Shown: in pieces, positions 27,455-35,251 of the stretch
Position numbering within the stretch: the first letter of the stretch is position 1
How the letters are laid out: every line of letters starts with the position of its first letter
Source of the DNA: Prochlorococcus sp. MIT 0604
GTDB lineage: Bacteria > Cyanobacteriota > Cyanobacteriia > PCC-6307 > Cyanobiaceae
Length of the DNA: 64,000 nucleotides
Assembly (NCBI RefSeq): GCF_000757845.1
Contig: NZ_CP007753.1
Coordinates: forward strand, 1,550,001 to 1,614,000
Reading direction: 5' to 3'
Program-made: the position numbers and the translations under genes
Notes under the pieces: model-generated
Told to the model about the DNA's origin: nothing
What the model saw: the letters and a program-made list of their open reading frames with translations, nothing else
The model's database searches: none

Positions 27455-27831
27455 GGTTTTTTAAATAATTTAGGATTTGCGATATTGTGACCCTTCCCAG
27501 TAGTTCCAGAATGAAACCTTTCCATCTGATATTTGTTGAAAAGATCTTGATTTAGCATTGCAAGAAAGTTTGGGAATGATCGACTTGTCTGACACTCATT
27601 AGTTTTATGCCTATGACATTTGAATACCCAACTAAAACTTTCTTTTTGAGGAAGTAAGTAAGCACATCTCTTATTTCTGGAAGATTCCTTGTCGCACATC
27701 ATTGAACAAAAAGGACATGGGAACTCATATCCAATTAATCCGTTAATAGTTACTTCTCTAACTGACTGATTCGGAAAAATTGCAACATGATGCTTCAGTA
27801 CCATTTGAAGGTACTTCTCTGTTATGGTCAT
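27451..27831 (-). CDS. Zinc-binding protein, possibly primase-type zinc finger
   Basis: 126 residues. Cys39-x2-Cys42 (CPFC) with Cys46 and Cys56, then Cys72-x-His73-x-His75 and Cys80 (KCHRHKTNEC), spaced like a zinc ribbon of the CHC2 type found in DnaG and phage primases. No polymerase or helicase domain follows, so it would be an isolated finger. The segment between the knuckles (ESFSWVFKC) resembles the strand pair of those fingers. Translationally coupled to the 58-residue gene. The primase link is tentative. Confidence 0.6.
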   Translation of the reverse strand: MTITEKYLQMVLKHHVAIFPNQSVREVTINGLIGYEFPCPFCSMMCDKESSRNKRCAYLLPQKESFSWVFKCHRHKTNECQTSRSFPNFLAMLNQDLFNKYQMERFHSGTTGKGHNIANPKLFKKP

Positions 27832-28247
27832 ATATTTTAAAAAGTATATCTTTATAGATATGTGTATATATTGTATATTAATTTTTTATATTTTTCAATC
27901 TTAAAAATATAGAGAAGTATCACGCAGTATTGTCTGGTATCACTTGTTTCTTAATGTTAAAGAATGGAAACAAATACACCTAATTAATGTAAGTCTAATG
28001 TGTTTTCTGTATATATAACTATGTTATATCTGCAAAGGCATCTTATATAAAAATCCAAAAATACAAACCAAAAAGTTGTTCCGAAGGACAAAGGCATTTA
28101 AAGAGTTTTAAAAAAAAATTAAATAATTTCTCATTAAATTGGATTTTTTCACTGTGATTGGGTTGATAATTAAAATAAAAACTTTTGTTTTTTATAGGTT
28201 AGGGGTCGCTAATATAAAAAATATAGTCAGAGTAAAAGAATTATTTT
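27832..28247. other. 416-nt spacer with a repeated hairpin motif
   Basis: Holds the sequence CAAAAAGTTGTTCCGAAGGA followed by CAAAGG at about 28069-28094; the same block recurs at about 29629-29668. A run of T/A follows. No coding frame or known RNA recognised. Confidence 0.45.
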
Positions 28248-29024
28248 ATGGAACCTTTTGATAAATTTTTAGGACCTCTATTAACCTGGTTGAAAACGAA
28301 TTTTGACCTTTGGGAGTCGTTCAAAAAAAACCCTGCAAAATCATTCGTGATTTTTTTTATATTATTAGTTAATTGGAATATTATTACATCTCAAAAAACC
28401 ATTGAAGAAATAAAATATTTGATCGTACAGAGTTTAATTTTTATTGGGTTTATTTTTAGTTTTTCACAAATGATAAAAAAATTTTATTTTGATAGAAAGA
28501 ACTTAAAAAACCTAGAATCTAAACAAAAAGATCTTCTAATTGAATTCTATGAGAGCGGAAAGGATTTTATAAAATTTAAAAGAGAACCCTATGTGAGACA
28601 GTTAGAACAGAAAAATTACTTAATAAGAGATTCTAAAAATTTTTATAGATTAAACGGTAATATAATGAGACTTCTAAAGGACAATCCATCACTGCTAGAT
28701 CCGTCTGACAAAGAACAAATTTACGAAAAACTTACAGCAGACGAGAAAAACTTGGCAATGAGTTTTATAAAAGATCTACAACATATGAATAGATTGGTTG
28801 AGGAAGTTACCGCTGCAAAAATACGAATACGCGAGAAAGAAAAGAATGAGGATATTTTTTGGAAAGATAAACTTCTTAATAAATTAAGAGATTACAAAAT
28901 TGTTTTTAATAATAAATATTTTTATGAAGATTCCACCACTGATTACCCTTTGAGGCAATGGTTCAAAACTTTAATTGAAAAAGAATATGAAGGGAAAGAC
29001 TTTGGTGAATTTATAGTAATTTAA
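28248..29024 (+). CDS. SieB-like superinfection-exclusion membrane protein, copy 2
   Basis: 258 residues. Two membrane stretches (about 30-45, KSFVIFFILLVNW, and 60-80, YLIVQSLIFIGFIFSFSQMI) are followed by a long charged cytoplasmic domain with LIEFYESGKDFIKFKREPYV, NYLIR, YRLNGNIMRLL and NPSLLDPSDKEQI. These match the paralogue at 24481 over about 90 residues. The architecture fits SieB-like exclusion proteins, which block DNA entry of a second phage at the membrane; this is a fold-level guess. It stands alone with its own upstream region. Confidence 0.55.
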   Translation: MEPFDKFLGPLLTWLKTNFDLWESFKKNPAKSFVIFFILLVNWNIITSQKTIEEIKYLIVQSLIFIGFIFSFSQMIKKFYFDRKNLKNLESKQKDLLIEFYESGKDFIKFKREPYVRQLEQKNYLIRDSKNFYRLNGNIMRLLKDNPSLLDPSDKEQIYEKLTADEKNLAMSFIKDLQHMNRLVEEVTAAKIRIREKEKNEDIFWKDKLLNKLRDYKIVFNNKYFYEDSTTDYPLRQWFKTLIEKEYEGKDFGEFIVI

Positions 29025-29310
29025 TATTTATTGATAGGATTTCAAGAAAACTAGATGTTATTGTATTCAATTTGTTTAAATTTAATTTATATTTAATGAC
29101 AAATAACTCCATTAAAATAAAAACTACATAAATCCTATTTCTCAACACATAAAAGTTCATACAACTCTAGTTAATAAAAATATAGGGTTAATTTAATTTA
29201 TTAAATGCATAGTGAAAATATTTATAATAAGAGTGCATCTACCTTCTTAAGTTAAAAGAAAATAAGAAGACAAAATAAAAATTGATGACGGTTTTAAAAT
29301 ATCATCTCGA
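29025..29310. other. 286-nt gene-free AT-rich stretch
   Basis: I see no gene, RNA or strong hairpin here. Confidence 0.4.
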
Positions 29311-29451
29311 ATGGCAATTAAACCTATTAACCCTTATGTACTAAAAATAGAATCAATAGCGGAAATTAAAGAAGATAATGTATATAAATTACACTTTGAA
29401 AAATTTTTAAGATCAAGATATCCAGAAGATATATCTATCTTAAATCAATAA
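29311..29451 (+). CDS. Possible small protein (46 aa), RYP-motif family
   Basis: Reads MAIKPINPYVLKIESIAEIK, EDNVYKLHFEKFLRSRYPED, ISILNQ. Its C-terminal half resembles the 52-residue protein at 26681-26839 (RYP followed by acidic residue and a hydrophobic strand). No clear ribosome site. The resemblance is the main reason to call it coding. Confidence 0.5.
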   Translation: MAIKPINPYVLKIESIAEIKEDNVYKLHFEKFLRSRYPEDISILNQ

Positions 29452-29809
29452 TGAGGGATTACTTCGATGGCAAAATTTGATCAAATTTCGTGAATTCCAA
29501 TCATATTGAATCCATTCAAAAAAATATGTTTTGATATCGCAATATATGTATAAGTCAAATACATAACTTGTATAGATACCTTTGTATCGGTTGAAAGATT
29601 ACTATAGGCAAAAACAGAAATAAAAAAACAAAAAGTTGTTCCGAAGGAAGTTTGTCCGAAGGACAAAGGGTTAAGACACATTAAAAAGCATCAAAAAAAT
29701 ATAGTTGTGCGTTCTATAGAAGGCAAGTTAAGCGTGCAAATTATGGAAGGCAGCAGATTGAACATAAAACCCGACTAAATATTTACTACACATAAACCAC
29801 ACAGCGAAA
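29452..29809. other. 358-nt spacer with palindromic hairpin
   Basis: Contains a perfect hairpin TTTGTCC-GAA-GGACAAA (29649-29665) inside a block repeated from about 28069. Downstream (29712-29755) GAAGGCA occurs twice. No coding frame recognised; it may hold the promoter of the three small genes at 29810-30410. Confidence 0.45.
29649..29665. repeat. Perfect palindromic hairpin TTTGTCC-GAA-GGACAAA
   Basis: Seven-base-pair stem with a GAA loop, directly after a CAAAAAGTTGTTCCGAAGGA block that also occurs at about 28069. In the first copy the palindrome is imperfect. It could be a protein-binding site, an RNA hairpin or a small repeat family of the island. Confidence 0.6.
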
Positions 29810-29998
29810 ATGCAAGCATTAAAGATTAAACAGAACAGATTTCAAATGTCATACAAGAAAGATGAAGTTCCAAAATTTGAAAAAATAGAGAATTTCCTAA
29901 TGGAAGATCTAGGGGTATATACAAGAGCAGATGTATATAAAAGGTGTACGAATATGATCTACAACTTACGCAAAAAAGATGAATTAGAAGGAGTATAA
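29810..29998 (+). CDS. Small hypothetical protein, first of three
   Basis: 62 residues, basic with an acidic middle (KFEKIENFLMEDLGVYTRAD then VYKRCTNMIYNLRKKDELEG). A second ATG (29846) is possible. Followed 2 nt later by the next gene. Unrecognised; the length and spacing resemble small-gene runs in cyanophages. Confidence 0.6.
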   Translation: MQALKIKQNRFQMSYKKDEVPKFEKIENFLMEDLGVYTRADVYKRCTNMIYNLRKKDELEGV

Positions 29999-30000
29999 AA

Positions 30001-30264
30001 ATGTATTACGGACAAAGGACTTTCCAAGATTTAAGAAACATGAATCCACTTATTGGAAAGACATTTTATGAAGAGGGAGAAGGGCAATTTGAAGGCATGA
30101 TTAGAACCTACTATATGGTGTGGAATGCTTTTGCAAATCGAATATCACCACAAGTGTCAAACTGGCATCATGGAACGCCTCCTGAAGGTGCTGAACCCTA
30201 TCATCCGAAGATTATGCAAGCAGTAACAACTGCTCAACCTCTGCATAAGGGAGAGTTTTACTAA
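30001..30264 (+). CDS. Small hypothetical protein, second of three
   Basis: 87 residues with several aromatic and proline-rich segments (MIRTYYMVWNAFANRI, NWHHGTPPEGAEPYHP). Starts 2 nt after the previous stop and shares TAATG with the next gene. No family recognised. Codon usage and spacing suggest a real operon. Confidence 0.62.
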   Translation: MYYGQRTFQDLRNMNPLIGKTFYEEGEGQFEGMIRTYYMVWNAFANRISPQVSNWHHGTPPEGAEPYHPKIMQAVTTAQPLHKGEFY

Positions 30265-30410
30265 TGCAACCCAAACTGACCCCTATCCGAGTGCAAATGC
30301 TGAAAGATATTTCTAAATTTGCAAAAATGGATCTTCAAAATACTATGAACCGACTTCTAGAAGTTGTTTATATGGATGAGAAGTTGAAGAAGCAGATTTT
30401 CAAGAAGTAG
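30264..30410 (+). CDS. Small basic protein, ribbon-helix-helix-like, third of three
   Basis: 48 residues: MQPKLTPIRVQMLKDISKFA, KMDLQNTMNRLLEVVYMDEK, LKKQIFKK. The N-terminal strand followed by LKDISKFAKMDLQNTMNRLLE is compatible with a ribbon-helix-helix repressor. The start overlaps the previous stop (TAATG). The RHH call is tentative. Confidence 0.55.
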   Translation: MQPKLTPIRVQMLKDISKFAKMDLQNTMNRLLEVVYMDEKLKKQIFKK

Positions 30411-30604
30411 GAGGGGCGTTCGTTCGTGAGAATCTGCACCTTGATATAAAAATGCCTAACTTCCCTAGTCTACAAAGTGTTACGACAGGCAGATCTACAC
30501 TCCACGATTCAAAAAAAATTTTCGCCCATGAAAATTTCCTCTCAAGGTCGAATAAATAATTAAGGAGAAATCGGACAATTCTCCATTTAGGGATAACAAT
30601 TTTC

Positions 30605-30637
30605 GACTCAATTTTTGCAGGGATTGGGTCTTTTTTT
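30605..30637 (+). terminator. Rho-independent terminator
   Basis: Stem GACTCAAT / ATTGGGTC (8 bp with one G-T pair), 10-nt loop, then seven T. Placed about 195 nt after the three-gene run, it would stop plus-strand transcription before the att end. Confidence 0.8.
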
Positions 30638-30663
30638 ATGCCAAAAAATATCTTTATATTTAA

Positions 30664-30725
30664 GCAATTACTAAATGAAATTTAGTGATTACTAATTAAC
30701 AAATAGTGATTACTAAATGAGAAAT
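30664..30725. repeat. Iteron-like array, three copies at 21-bp spacing
   Basis: GCAATTACTAA (30664), GTGATTACTAA (30685) and GTGATTACTAA (30706) recur with an exact 21-bp period, two helical turns, so a protein would bind on one face. They lie between the terminator and the right arm repeats. Candidates: AlpA/excisionase sites or a replication-initiator iteron. Confidence 0.75.
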
Positions 30726-30734
30726 AACGATTTT

Positions 30735-30841
30735 CCCTACAACATATCATTATCCCAACAACATAATCCTTCTAAAGTATTACTATTACTGAATTATTAC
30801 CAACAACAAAGATTTGTTTCCCAACAACAATACCAACAACA
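30735..30841. repeat. Five CCCAACAACA-type repeats, right arm of element 2
   Basis: CCCTACAACA (30735-30744), CCCAACAACA (30754-30763), ACCAACAACA (30799-30808), CCCAACAACA (30820-30829) and ACCAACAACA (30832-30841), all in the same orientation as the two copies at 21359-21380. Candidate integrase arm sites. Confidence 0.72.
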
Positions 30842-30946
30842 CAGAGAAAAAATATATGGCACAATATGGGTATCCAAGACACTATGCTTTGTCGATTTTC
30901 ATGTGATACAAAGCGATTTGGGACTGTATATTACTTCTTGAAACCG

Positions 30947-30971
30947 AATAATCACGGAGAGGGAGGGATTC
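30947..30971 (-). repeat. att copy 3 within the tRNA-Ser 3' end
   Basis: Covers the last 17 nt of the tRNA gene plus 8 nt beyond it. It is the intact member of the three-copy direct repeat, consistent with elements restoring the tRNA 3' end on insertion. Confidence 0.88.
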
Positions 30972-31043
30972 GAACCCTCGACAAAAGTTACCTCCTGTAA
31001 CTCCTTAGCAGGGAGCCGCTTTCAACCACTCAGCCACCTCTCC
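30955..31043 (-). tRNA. trnS-GCU: tRNA-Ser (GCU)
   Basis: 89-nt class II tRNA. Acceptor stem GGAGAGG / CCTCTCC with G discriminator, anticodon loop CTGCTAA (anticodon GCT, 34-36), anticodon stem GCTCC/GGAGT, long variable arm, T-arm GAGGG-TTCGAAT-CCCTC. CCA is not encoded. It is the integration target of the island: its 3' end (minus strand, low coordinates) is repeated at 21270 and 20267. Confidence 0.97.
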
Positions 31044-31104
31044 AGTTCTTATACATTATCAATTTTTATGCAAACATTCAAAATTTTTTATTTAATCGAA
31101 ATGT

Positions 31105-32304
31105 CTAATCAACTTGAACTTTCGGTAATCTATTTTTAAAAGAACAAAGAATTTCCCAAGGAATAGTATTAGATTCTCTTGCCCAATCAAGAGGAGAAAT
31201 TGTTTTATCTCCATCAGATCCTAGTAATACCATTGTACTGCCAACTTTAATTTCATTCGAATCTGTTATGTCTATCATCATTTGATCCATAGTTATAGAT
31301 CCAACTTGGGGATAAAATTTATTATTATGGATAACGTTTATCTTGCCTGAAAGATTTCTTGGTACACCATCTGCATAACCAATACTTAATACAGCTAATT
31401 TAGTTTTTCTATGACTTACAAATTTCCCTCCGTAACTTACACTTACACCTTTATCAATAGTTCTTATAAAAGCTACTTTAACCTTCAAAGATAAAGCTGG
31501 TTTAAGCAATAAATTTTTATTTGATTTTGATAAAGGTTTATATCCATACATAGATAATCCAACACGTACCATATGAAAATGGAAATTTTTATCAAGAAGC
31601 ATTGCCGCTGAATTAGCCAAATGAATCTTGATATTTTTATTTCTATCAAAATTAATTTGCTTTAATAATTCCTGAAACTTCTTCCTTTGTAGTTGTGTAA
31701 TACTTTTTGGATCTAATGAGTTGAGTTCATCTGCAGAGGATAAATGACTATATATTCCTTTTATTAAAATGTTTTCAAAAGATCTTATTTTTTCAAATTG
31801 CTGAACAAATTTATCGTATTCAAATCCTAATCTTGACATTCCGGTATCAACTTTAAGGTGTAAAGGAAATTTCGATCCAAAGTGCTTACCAATATTATTG
31901 CAAATTAAACATTCTCTTATACTACTGATAGTTGGCATAAGATCATTTTTAAAACATATAATAAGATCCCTTTTCGTATAAAGATTTCCGAGGATAAGTA
32001 TTGGTTTTTTAACTCCAGAAGAACGGATCTTAATGCCTTCATTTAATGTGGCAACACCTAATTGAGATGCTCCACCTTTGATAGCATACTGTGATACTAA
32101 TTCCGCATCATGTCCATATCCATCTGCTTTAACGACTGCCATAAATTGACAATTTTTACTTAATTTTGATCTTAACTGCCTAACGTTTGTTTCTATTGCT
32201 TTACCTTTAACTTCAATCCATGCTCTTTGTTTAAAATCTATATCTTTTTCAAAATTTGGAAATTTGTCAAATTTAAATACCTGATTTGTTTGCCTATTTT
32301 GCAT
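31105..32304 (-). CDS. alr: Alanine racemase
   Basis: 399 residues. PLP-dependent enzyme making D-alanine for peptidoglycan. The PLP lysine motif MAVVKADGYGHDAE is present, followed by the TIM barrel (KVDTGMSRLGFE, LANSAA, VRVGLSMYGY) and the C-terminal beta domain with the second catalytic tyrosine in VSYGGKFVSHRKTKLAVL. Normal length. First gene to the right of tRNA-Ser; divergent from the HNH gene. Confidence 0.96.
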   Translation of the reverse strand: MQNRQTNQVFKFDKFPNFEKDIDFKQRAWIEVKGKAIETNVRQLRSKLSKNCQFMAVVKADGYGHDAELVSQYAIKGGASQLGVATLNEGIKIRSSGVKKPILILGNLYTKRDLIICFKNDLMPTISSIRECLICNNIGKHFGSKFPLHLKVDTGMSRLGFEYDKFVQQFEKIRSFENILIKGIYSHLSSADELNSLDPKSITQLQRKKFQELLKQINFDRNKNIKIHLANSAAMLLDKNFHFHMVRVGLSMYGYKPLSKSNKNLLLKPALSLKVKVAFIRTIDKGVSVSYGGKFVSHRKTKLAVLSIGYADGVPRNLSGKINVIHNNKFYPQVGSITMDQMMIDITDSNEIKVGSTMVLLGSDGDKTISPLDWARESNTIPWEILCSFKNRLPKVQVD

Positions 32305-32372
32305 TAACTTTGCACAAATATATGCGCTTATTGAAATATACAGTTAGCATGACATGTAAATTGTATTTTGGC

Positions 32373-32879
32373 ATGGGCCAGACTCTAGTTTTAAATGCAT
32401 CTTATGAACCTTTAAACATCACTTCCTGGCGAAGAGCAGTAATTTTGATGATTAAAGGTAAAGCAGAAAGCTTAGAGGAAGATAAGACATATTCTATTCA
32501 TAGTGGGAAAAAGTTGCCCACAGTTATAAGACTTCGTTACTACGTCAAAGTTCCTTTTAGAGAGGTTTCTTTAACAAGAAAAAATATTCTTCTGAGGGAT
32601 AATAATTCTTGCCAATACTGTAACTATAGGGGTAGTGACCTATCAATAGATCATGTTTTACCGAGAAGCAGAGGTGGAACAGATAACTGGGAAAATGTTA
32701 CTACAGCATGTCTAAGATGTAATGTACAAAAAGGTAATCGAACCCCAGAAGAGGCGAATATGCCCTTAAAACGTGGGCCTTATCGTCCATTAAGTAATCT
32801 AAATTTTGAAGCTACAAGACAAATCGACTCTGGCAAGCATAAAGAATGGAGTAAATACGTAATAGGGGTTGCTATCTAA
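32373..32879 (+). CDS. HNH endonuclease family protein
   Basis: 168 residues from the ATG at 32373 (MGQTLVLNASYEPLNITSWR). A frame opening at 32286 adds 29 residues that overlap alr and lack family resemblance, so the shorter start is preferred. The HNH core has CQYC, LSIDHVLPRSRGG, TDNWENVTTACLRCN, with the paired Cys-x2-Cys zinc sites and the DH/N/N catalytic residues. This short HNH protein is widespread in cyanobacteria and other bacteria, usually of unknown role. It is a backbone gene, not part of the island. Confidence 0.88.
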   Translation: MGQTLVLNASYEPLNITSWRRAVILMIKGKAESLEEDKTYSIHSGKKLPTVIRLRYYVKVPFREVSLTRKNILLRDNNSCQYCNYRGSDLSIDHVLPRSRGGTDNWENVTTACLRCNVQKGNRTPEEANMPLKRGPYRPLSNLNFEATRQIDSGKHKEWSKYVIGVAI

Positions 32880-32889
32880 TAAAAAAATC

Positions 32890-33984
32890 TTAATTTACTT
32901 CTTTATTAAAATCTTCCATCATTCTTTTTTGTTCTTGAGCTATGCATGCATTAATCACTTCTTCTAATTGACCAGCAAGAATTGGCTCAAGAGAAAAATT
33001 GGAACCTAATCTATGATCAGTTGTCCTGTTATCTTTAAAATTATAAGTTCTGATTTTTTCACTTCTATCGCCTGTTCCAACCTGGGAAAGCCTTTGTGAT
33101 CTCTCTTTTGCATTGGCTTCTTTTAATTGAATTTCATACAATTTAGCTCTTAAAATTTCCATTGCTCGTTCGCGATTTTGCAATTGTGATCTCTCTTGAG
33201 TACAAAAAACTCTTATTCCTGTTGGCTTGTGGAGAAGATCAATAGCTGTCTCTACCTTATTAACATTTTGTCCCCCTGCACCTCCTGATCTTGCTGTGCC
33301 AACCTCTAGATCAGTTGGATCAATCTTAACTTCAACAGGATCAGCCTCAGGCATGACAGCCACTGTGGCAGTAGAGGTGTGAACTCTTCCTTGCGATTCA
33401 GTAGCTGGAACCCTTTGGACTCTATGGACACCAGCCTCAAATTTAAGTTGACTATATACAGAATCTCCCTTAACGGATATAACTAACTCCTTGAATCCTC
33501 CCATATCTGACTCGGAAGCACTAACAGGTTTTACAGACCATCCAATTTTTTGTCCATATCTTTCATACATTCTTGCCAAATCACCCGCCCAGATACAAGC
33601 CTCGTTACCTCCTGCACCGGCTCTGATTTCTAACATTACACTTCTCTCATCTCTTGGATCTTTTGGTAATAAGGCGATGGTGGTTTTTTGAATCAGTTCA
33701 TTCTTATATTCCTCTAGAATTATTAACTCCTCATTAATCAAAGATTCCATTTCTTTATCATTTCTATTCTCTCTAAGTAGATTTTTTGAATCTTCAATTT
33801 CTTTATCAGTATCAAGCAACTTATTAAAATCAATCACCAAAGGTTCCAATTTTGACCTTTCTCTTGCTATAGATTCTAATTTTTTTGGATCATTAGCTAT
33901 ATCAGGATCTGCAAGTTGCACTTCCAAATTTTCAAAACTTTCTGAAGCAGTTTTCAACCTTGCAATTAATGTTGAGTATTCCAA
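32890..33984 (-). CDS. prfA: Peptide chain release factor 1
   Basis: 364 residues. Contains the catalytic GGQ in [14 protein letters not shown], which positions water for peptidyl-tRNA hydrolysis at UAA and UAG codons. Domain 1 and the codon-recognition region are of normal length. Last gene of the long minus-strand ribosomal block, 27 nt after rpmE. Confidence 0.98.
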   Translation of the reverse strand: MEYSTLIARLKTASESFENLEVQLADPDIANDPKKLESIARERSKLEPLVIDFNKLLDTDKEIEDSKNLLRENRNDKEMESLINEELIILEEYKNELIQKTTIALLPKDPRDERSVMLEIRAGAGGNEACIWAGDLARMYERYGQKIGWSVKPVSASESDMGGFKELVISVKGDSVYSQLKFEAGVHRVQRVPATESQGRVHTSTATVAVMPEADPVEVKIDPTDLEVGTARSGGAGGQNVNKVETAIDLLHKPTGIRVFCTQERSQLQNRERAMEILRAKLYEIQLKEANAKERSQRLSQVGTGDRSEKIRTYNFKDNRTTDHRLGSNFSLEPILAGQLEEVINACIAQEQKRMMEDFNKEVN

Positions 33985-34011
33985 TTGAAATTGTGCTTAA
34001 TTTTGAAAATT

Positions 34012-34272
34012 CTATTTTTTAGAATCTTTTTCTTCTTTTTGATCTTTTGATGTGGCTGAATTAGCTGAACCCATTCCATATTTTTTCATAAACCTATCAA
34101 CCCTTCCTTCTGTATCAAGAATCTTTTGAGTTCCGGTGAAGAATGGATGATTTCCACTCCAAACATCAACATGTAATTCAGGCTGCGTGGAGCCAGTAGT
34201 CATCACAACTTCTCCATTACAAATAACTTTTGCATCTGGATACCATTTTGGGTGTATTTCTGATTTTGGCAT
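34012..34272 (-). CDS. rpmE: 50S ribosomal protein L31
   Basis: 86 residues from the ATG at 34272 (MPKSEIHPKWYPDAKVICNG). An upstream in-frame start at 34332 would overlap rpsI and is not conserved. Only one Cys is present, so this is the zinc-free form. A lysine-rich C-terminal tail extends it. It bridges the 30S head and 50S central protuberance. Confidence 0.95.
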   Translation of the reverse strand: MPKSEIHPKWYPDAKVICNGEVVMTTGSTQPELHVDVWSGNHPFFTGTQKILDTEGRVDRFMKKYGMGSANSATSKDQKEEKDSKK

Positions 34273-34285
34273 AATTGAAATTACT

Positions 34286-34696
34286 TTAGCGTTTAGAGAA
34301 TTGAGGAGCTTTTCTTGCTTTTTTAAGACCATATTTTCTTCTTTCTTTAGCTCTAGGATCTCTACTGAGATGGCCTTCAGTTTTTAGAGGTTTCCTATTA
34401 TCAGGAGATAATTCGCAAAGTGCTCGAGCTGCACCTTGCTTTATAGCATCTGCTTGACCAGTCAATCCACCACCAAAAACATTTACCAAAATATCATAAG
34501 AATTTTCAAGGCCTAATGTTTGCAAAGGCGCTTTTATTGAATTTAAGTGCAGAGGATTAAAGTTTAAGTAATCATCTCCGGCACGACCATTAATTTTTAT
34601 TAATCCATTTCCTGGAATCAAGCGAACTCTAGCAACTGAAGTTTTTCTTCTTCCAGTTCCCCAATAGACAGCTTTGTTTTTTATTTGACTATTCAT
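34286..34696 (-). CDS. rpsI: 30S ribosomal protein S9
   Basis: 136 residues. [20 protein letters not shown] at the start and the basic C-terminal tail ending [17 protein letters not shown], which reaches the P-site tRNA, are typical. 9 nt after rplM, the conserved L13-S9 pair. Confidence 0.98.
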   Translation of the reverse strand: MNSQIKNKAVYWGTGRRKTSVARVRLIPGNGLIKINGRAGDDYLNFNPLHLNSIKAPLQTLGLENSYDILVNVFGGGLTGQADAIKQGAARALCELSPDNRKPLKTEGHLSRDPRAKERRKYGLKKARKAPQFSKR

Positions 34697-34705
34697 TTTG
34701 ATAAA

Positions 34706-35137
34706 TTAACTATTTAATAATACAGGATTCTGAGCAGCATGAGGATGATCAGCACCTTTATAAACTTTTAGTTTTTTAAATTGCTGTCTTCCTAAAGAGT
34801 TATGAGGCAGCATGCCCTTAACAGCTTGCTCGATGATTCTTTCAGGAATTCTTTCTTGTAAAGACTCAAATTTTTCAATTTTCATTCCTCCTGGTCTTCC
34901 AGAATGTCTCCTGTACAATTTTTGTGATGCTTTTTTACCTGTTACATCAACTTTCTCGGCATTTACTACAATGACAAAATCTCCAGTATCTAGATGAGGT
35001 GTAAATGTCGGTTTATTCTTACCTCTCAATACAGTTGCAATTTCTGTAGCAAGTCTACCAAGCGTCTTATCCTTTGCGTCAACTAAAAACCAATTTCTTT
35101 CAATTGTTTCTAAAGATGGAGTAATTGTTTTATTCAT
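34706..35137 (-). CDS. rplM: 50S ribosomal protein L13
   Basis: 143 residues. Contains [20 protein letters not shown] and [19 protein letters not shown], signature segments of L13, an early assembly protein of the 50S subunit. Separated from truA by 114 nt, which may hold a promoter for rplM-rpsI-rpmE-prfA. Confidence 0.98.
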   Translation of the reverse strand: MNKTITPSLETIERNWFLVDAKDKTLGRLATEIATVLRGKNKPTFTPHLDTGDFVIVVNAEKVDVTGKKASQKLYRRHSGRPGGMKIEKFESLQERIPERIIEQAVKGMLPHNSLGRQQFKKLKVYKGADHPHAAQNPVLLNS

Positions 35138-35251
35138 TTACCAAATTTCTGCAAATAAATTTAAATTAGTCTTAAATTCTACCTTATTGAAGGAATATTA
35201 AACAACAGTTTTGAATGATTTATACAAAAAATTCTCTTAATTAAACCTTAC

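Larger units (their letters stand above)
30411..30954. other. Right-end non-coding region of element 2
   Basis: 544 nt between the last small gene and tRNA-Ser. It holds a terminator (30605-30637), a 21-bp iteron-like array (30664-30725) and five CC(C/A)-type ACAACA repeats (30735-30841). A 74-codon open frame at 30717-30941 is explained by these repeats and is not counted as a gene. Confidence 0.7.
21273..30971. mobile_element. Tycheposon-like integrative element 2 (about 9.7 kb)
   Basis: Bounded on the left by att copy 2 and on the right by the 3' end of intact tRNA-Ser. It carries AlpA-like and P4-type integrase genes next to the left att, CCCAACAACA repeats inside both ends, an iteron-like array near the right end, a serine recombinase operon and about a dozen small unassigned genes. 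tRNA-targeted elements with tyrosine recombinases are known in Prochlorococcus as tycheposons; the assignment here rests on layout. Confidence 0.85.

Noticed and set aside
30717..30941. 74-codon open frame (QQ-rich) left of tRNA-Ser
   Set aside because: The glutamine runs result from the CCCAACAACA repeats; there is no ribosome site and the same decamer occurs non-coding at 21359-21380.
20237..31043. CRISPR array or cas genes in the island
   Set aside because: Repeats are 7-21 bp, few and spaced irregularly except for one 21-bp array; no cas-like proteins were seen.
20237..31043. Insertion sequence or transposase
   Set aside because: No DDE transposase or terminal inverted repeats found; mobility genes are the tyrosine and serine recombinases.
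32286..32372. 29-residue N-terminal extension of the HNH protein
   Set aside because: It overlaps the start of alr and lacks family similarity; ATG at 32373 begins the conserved part.
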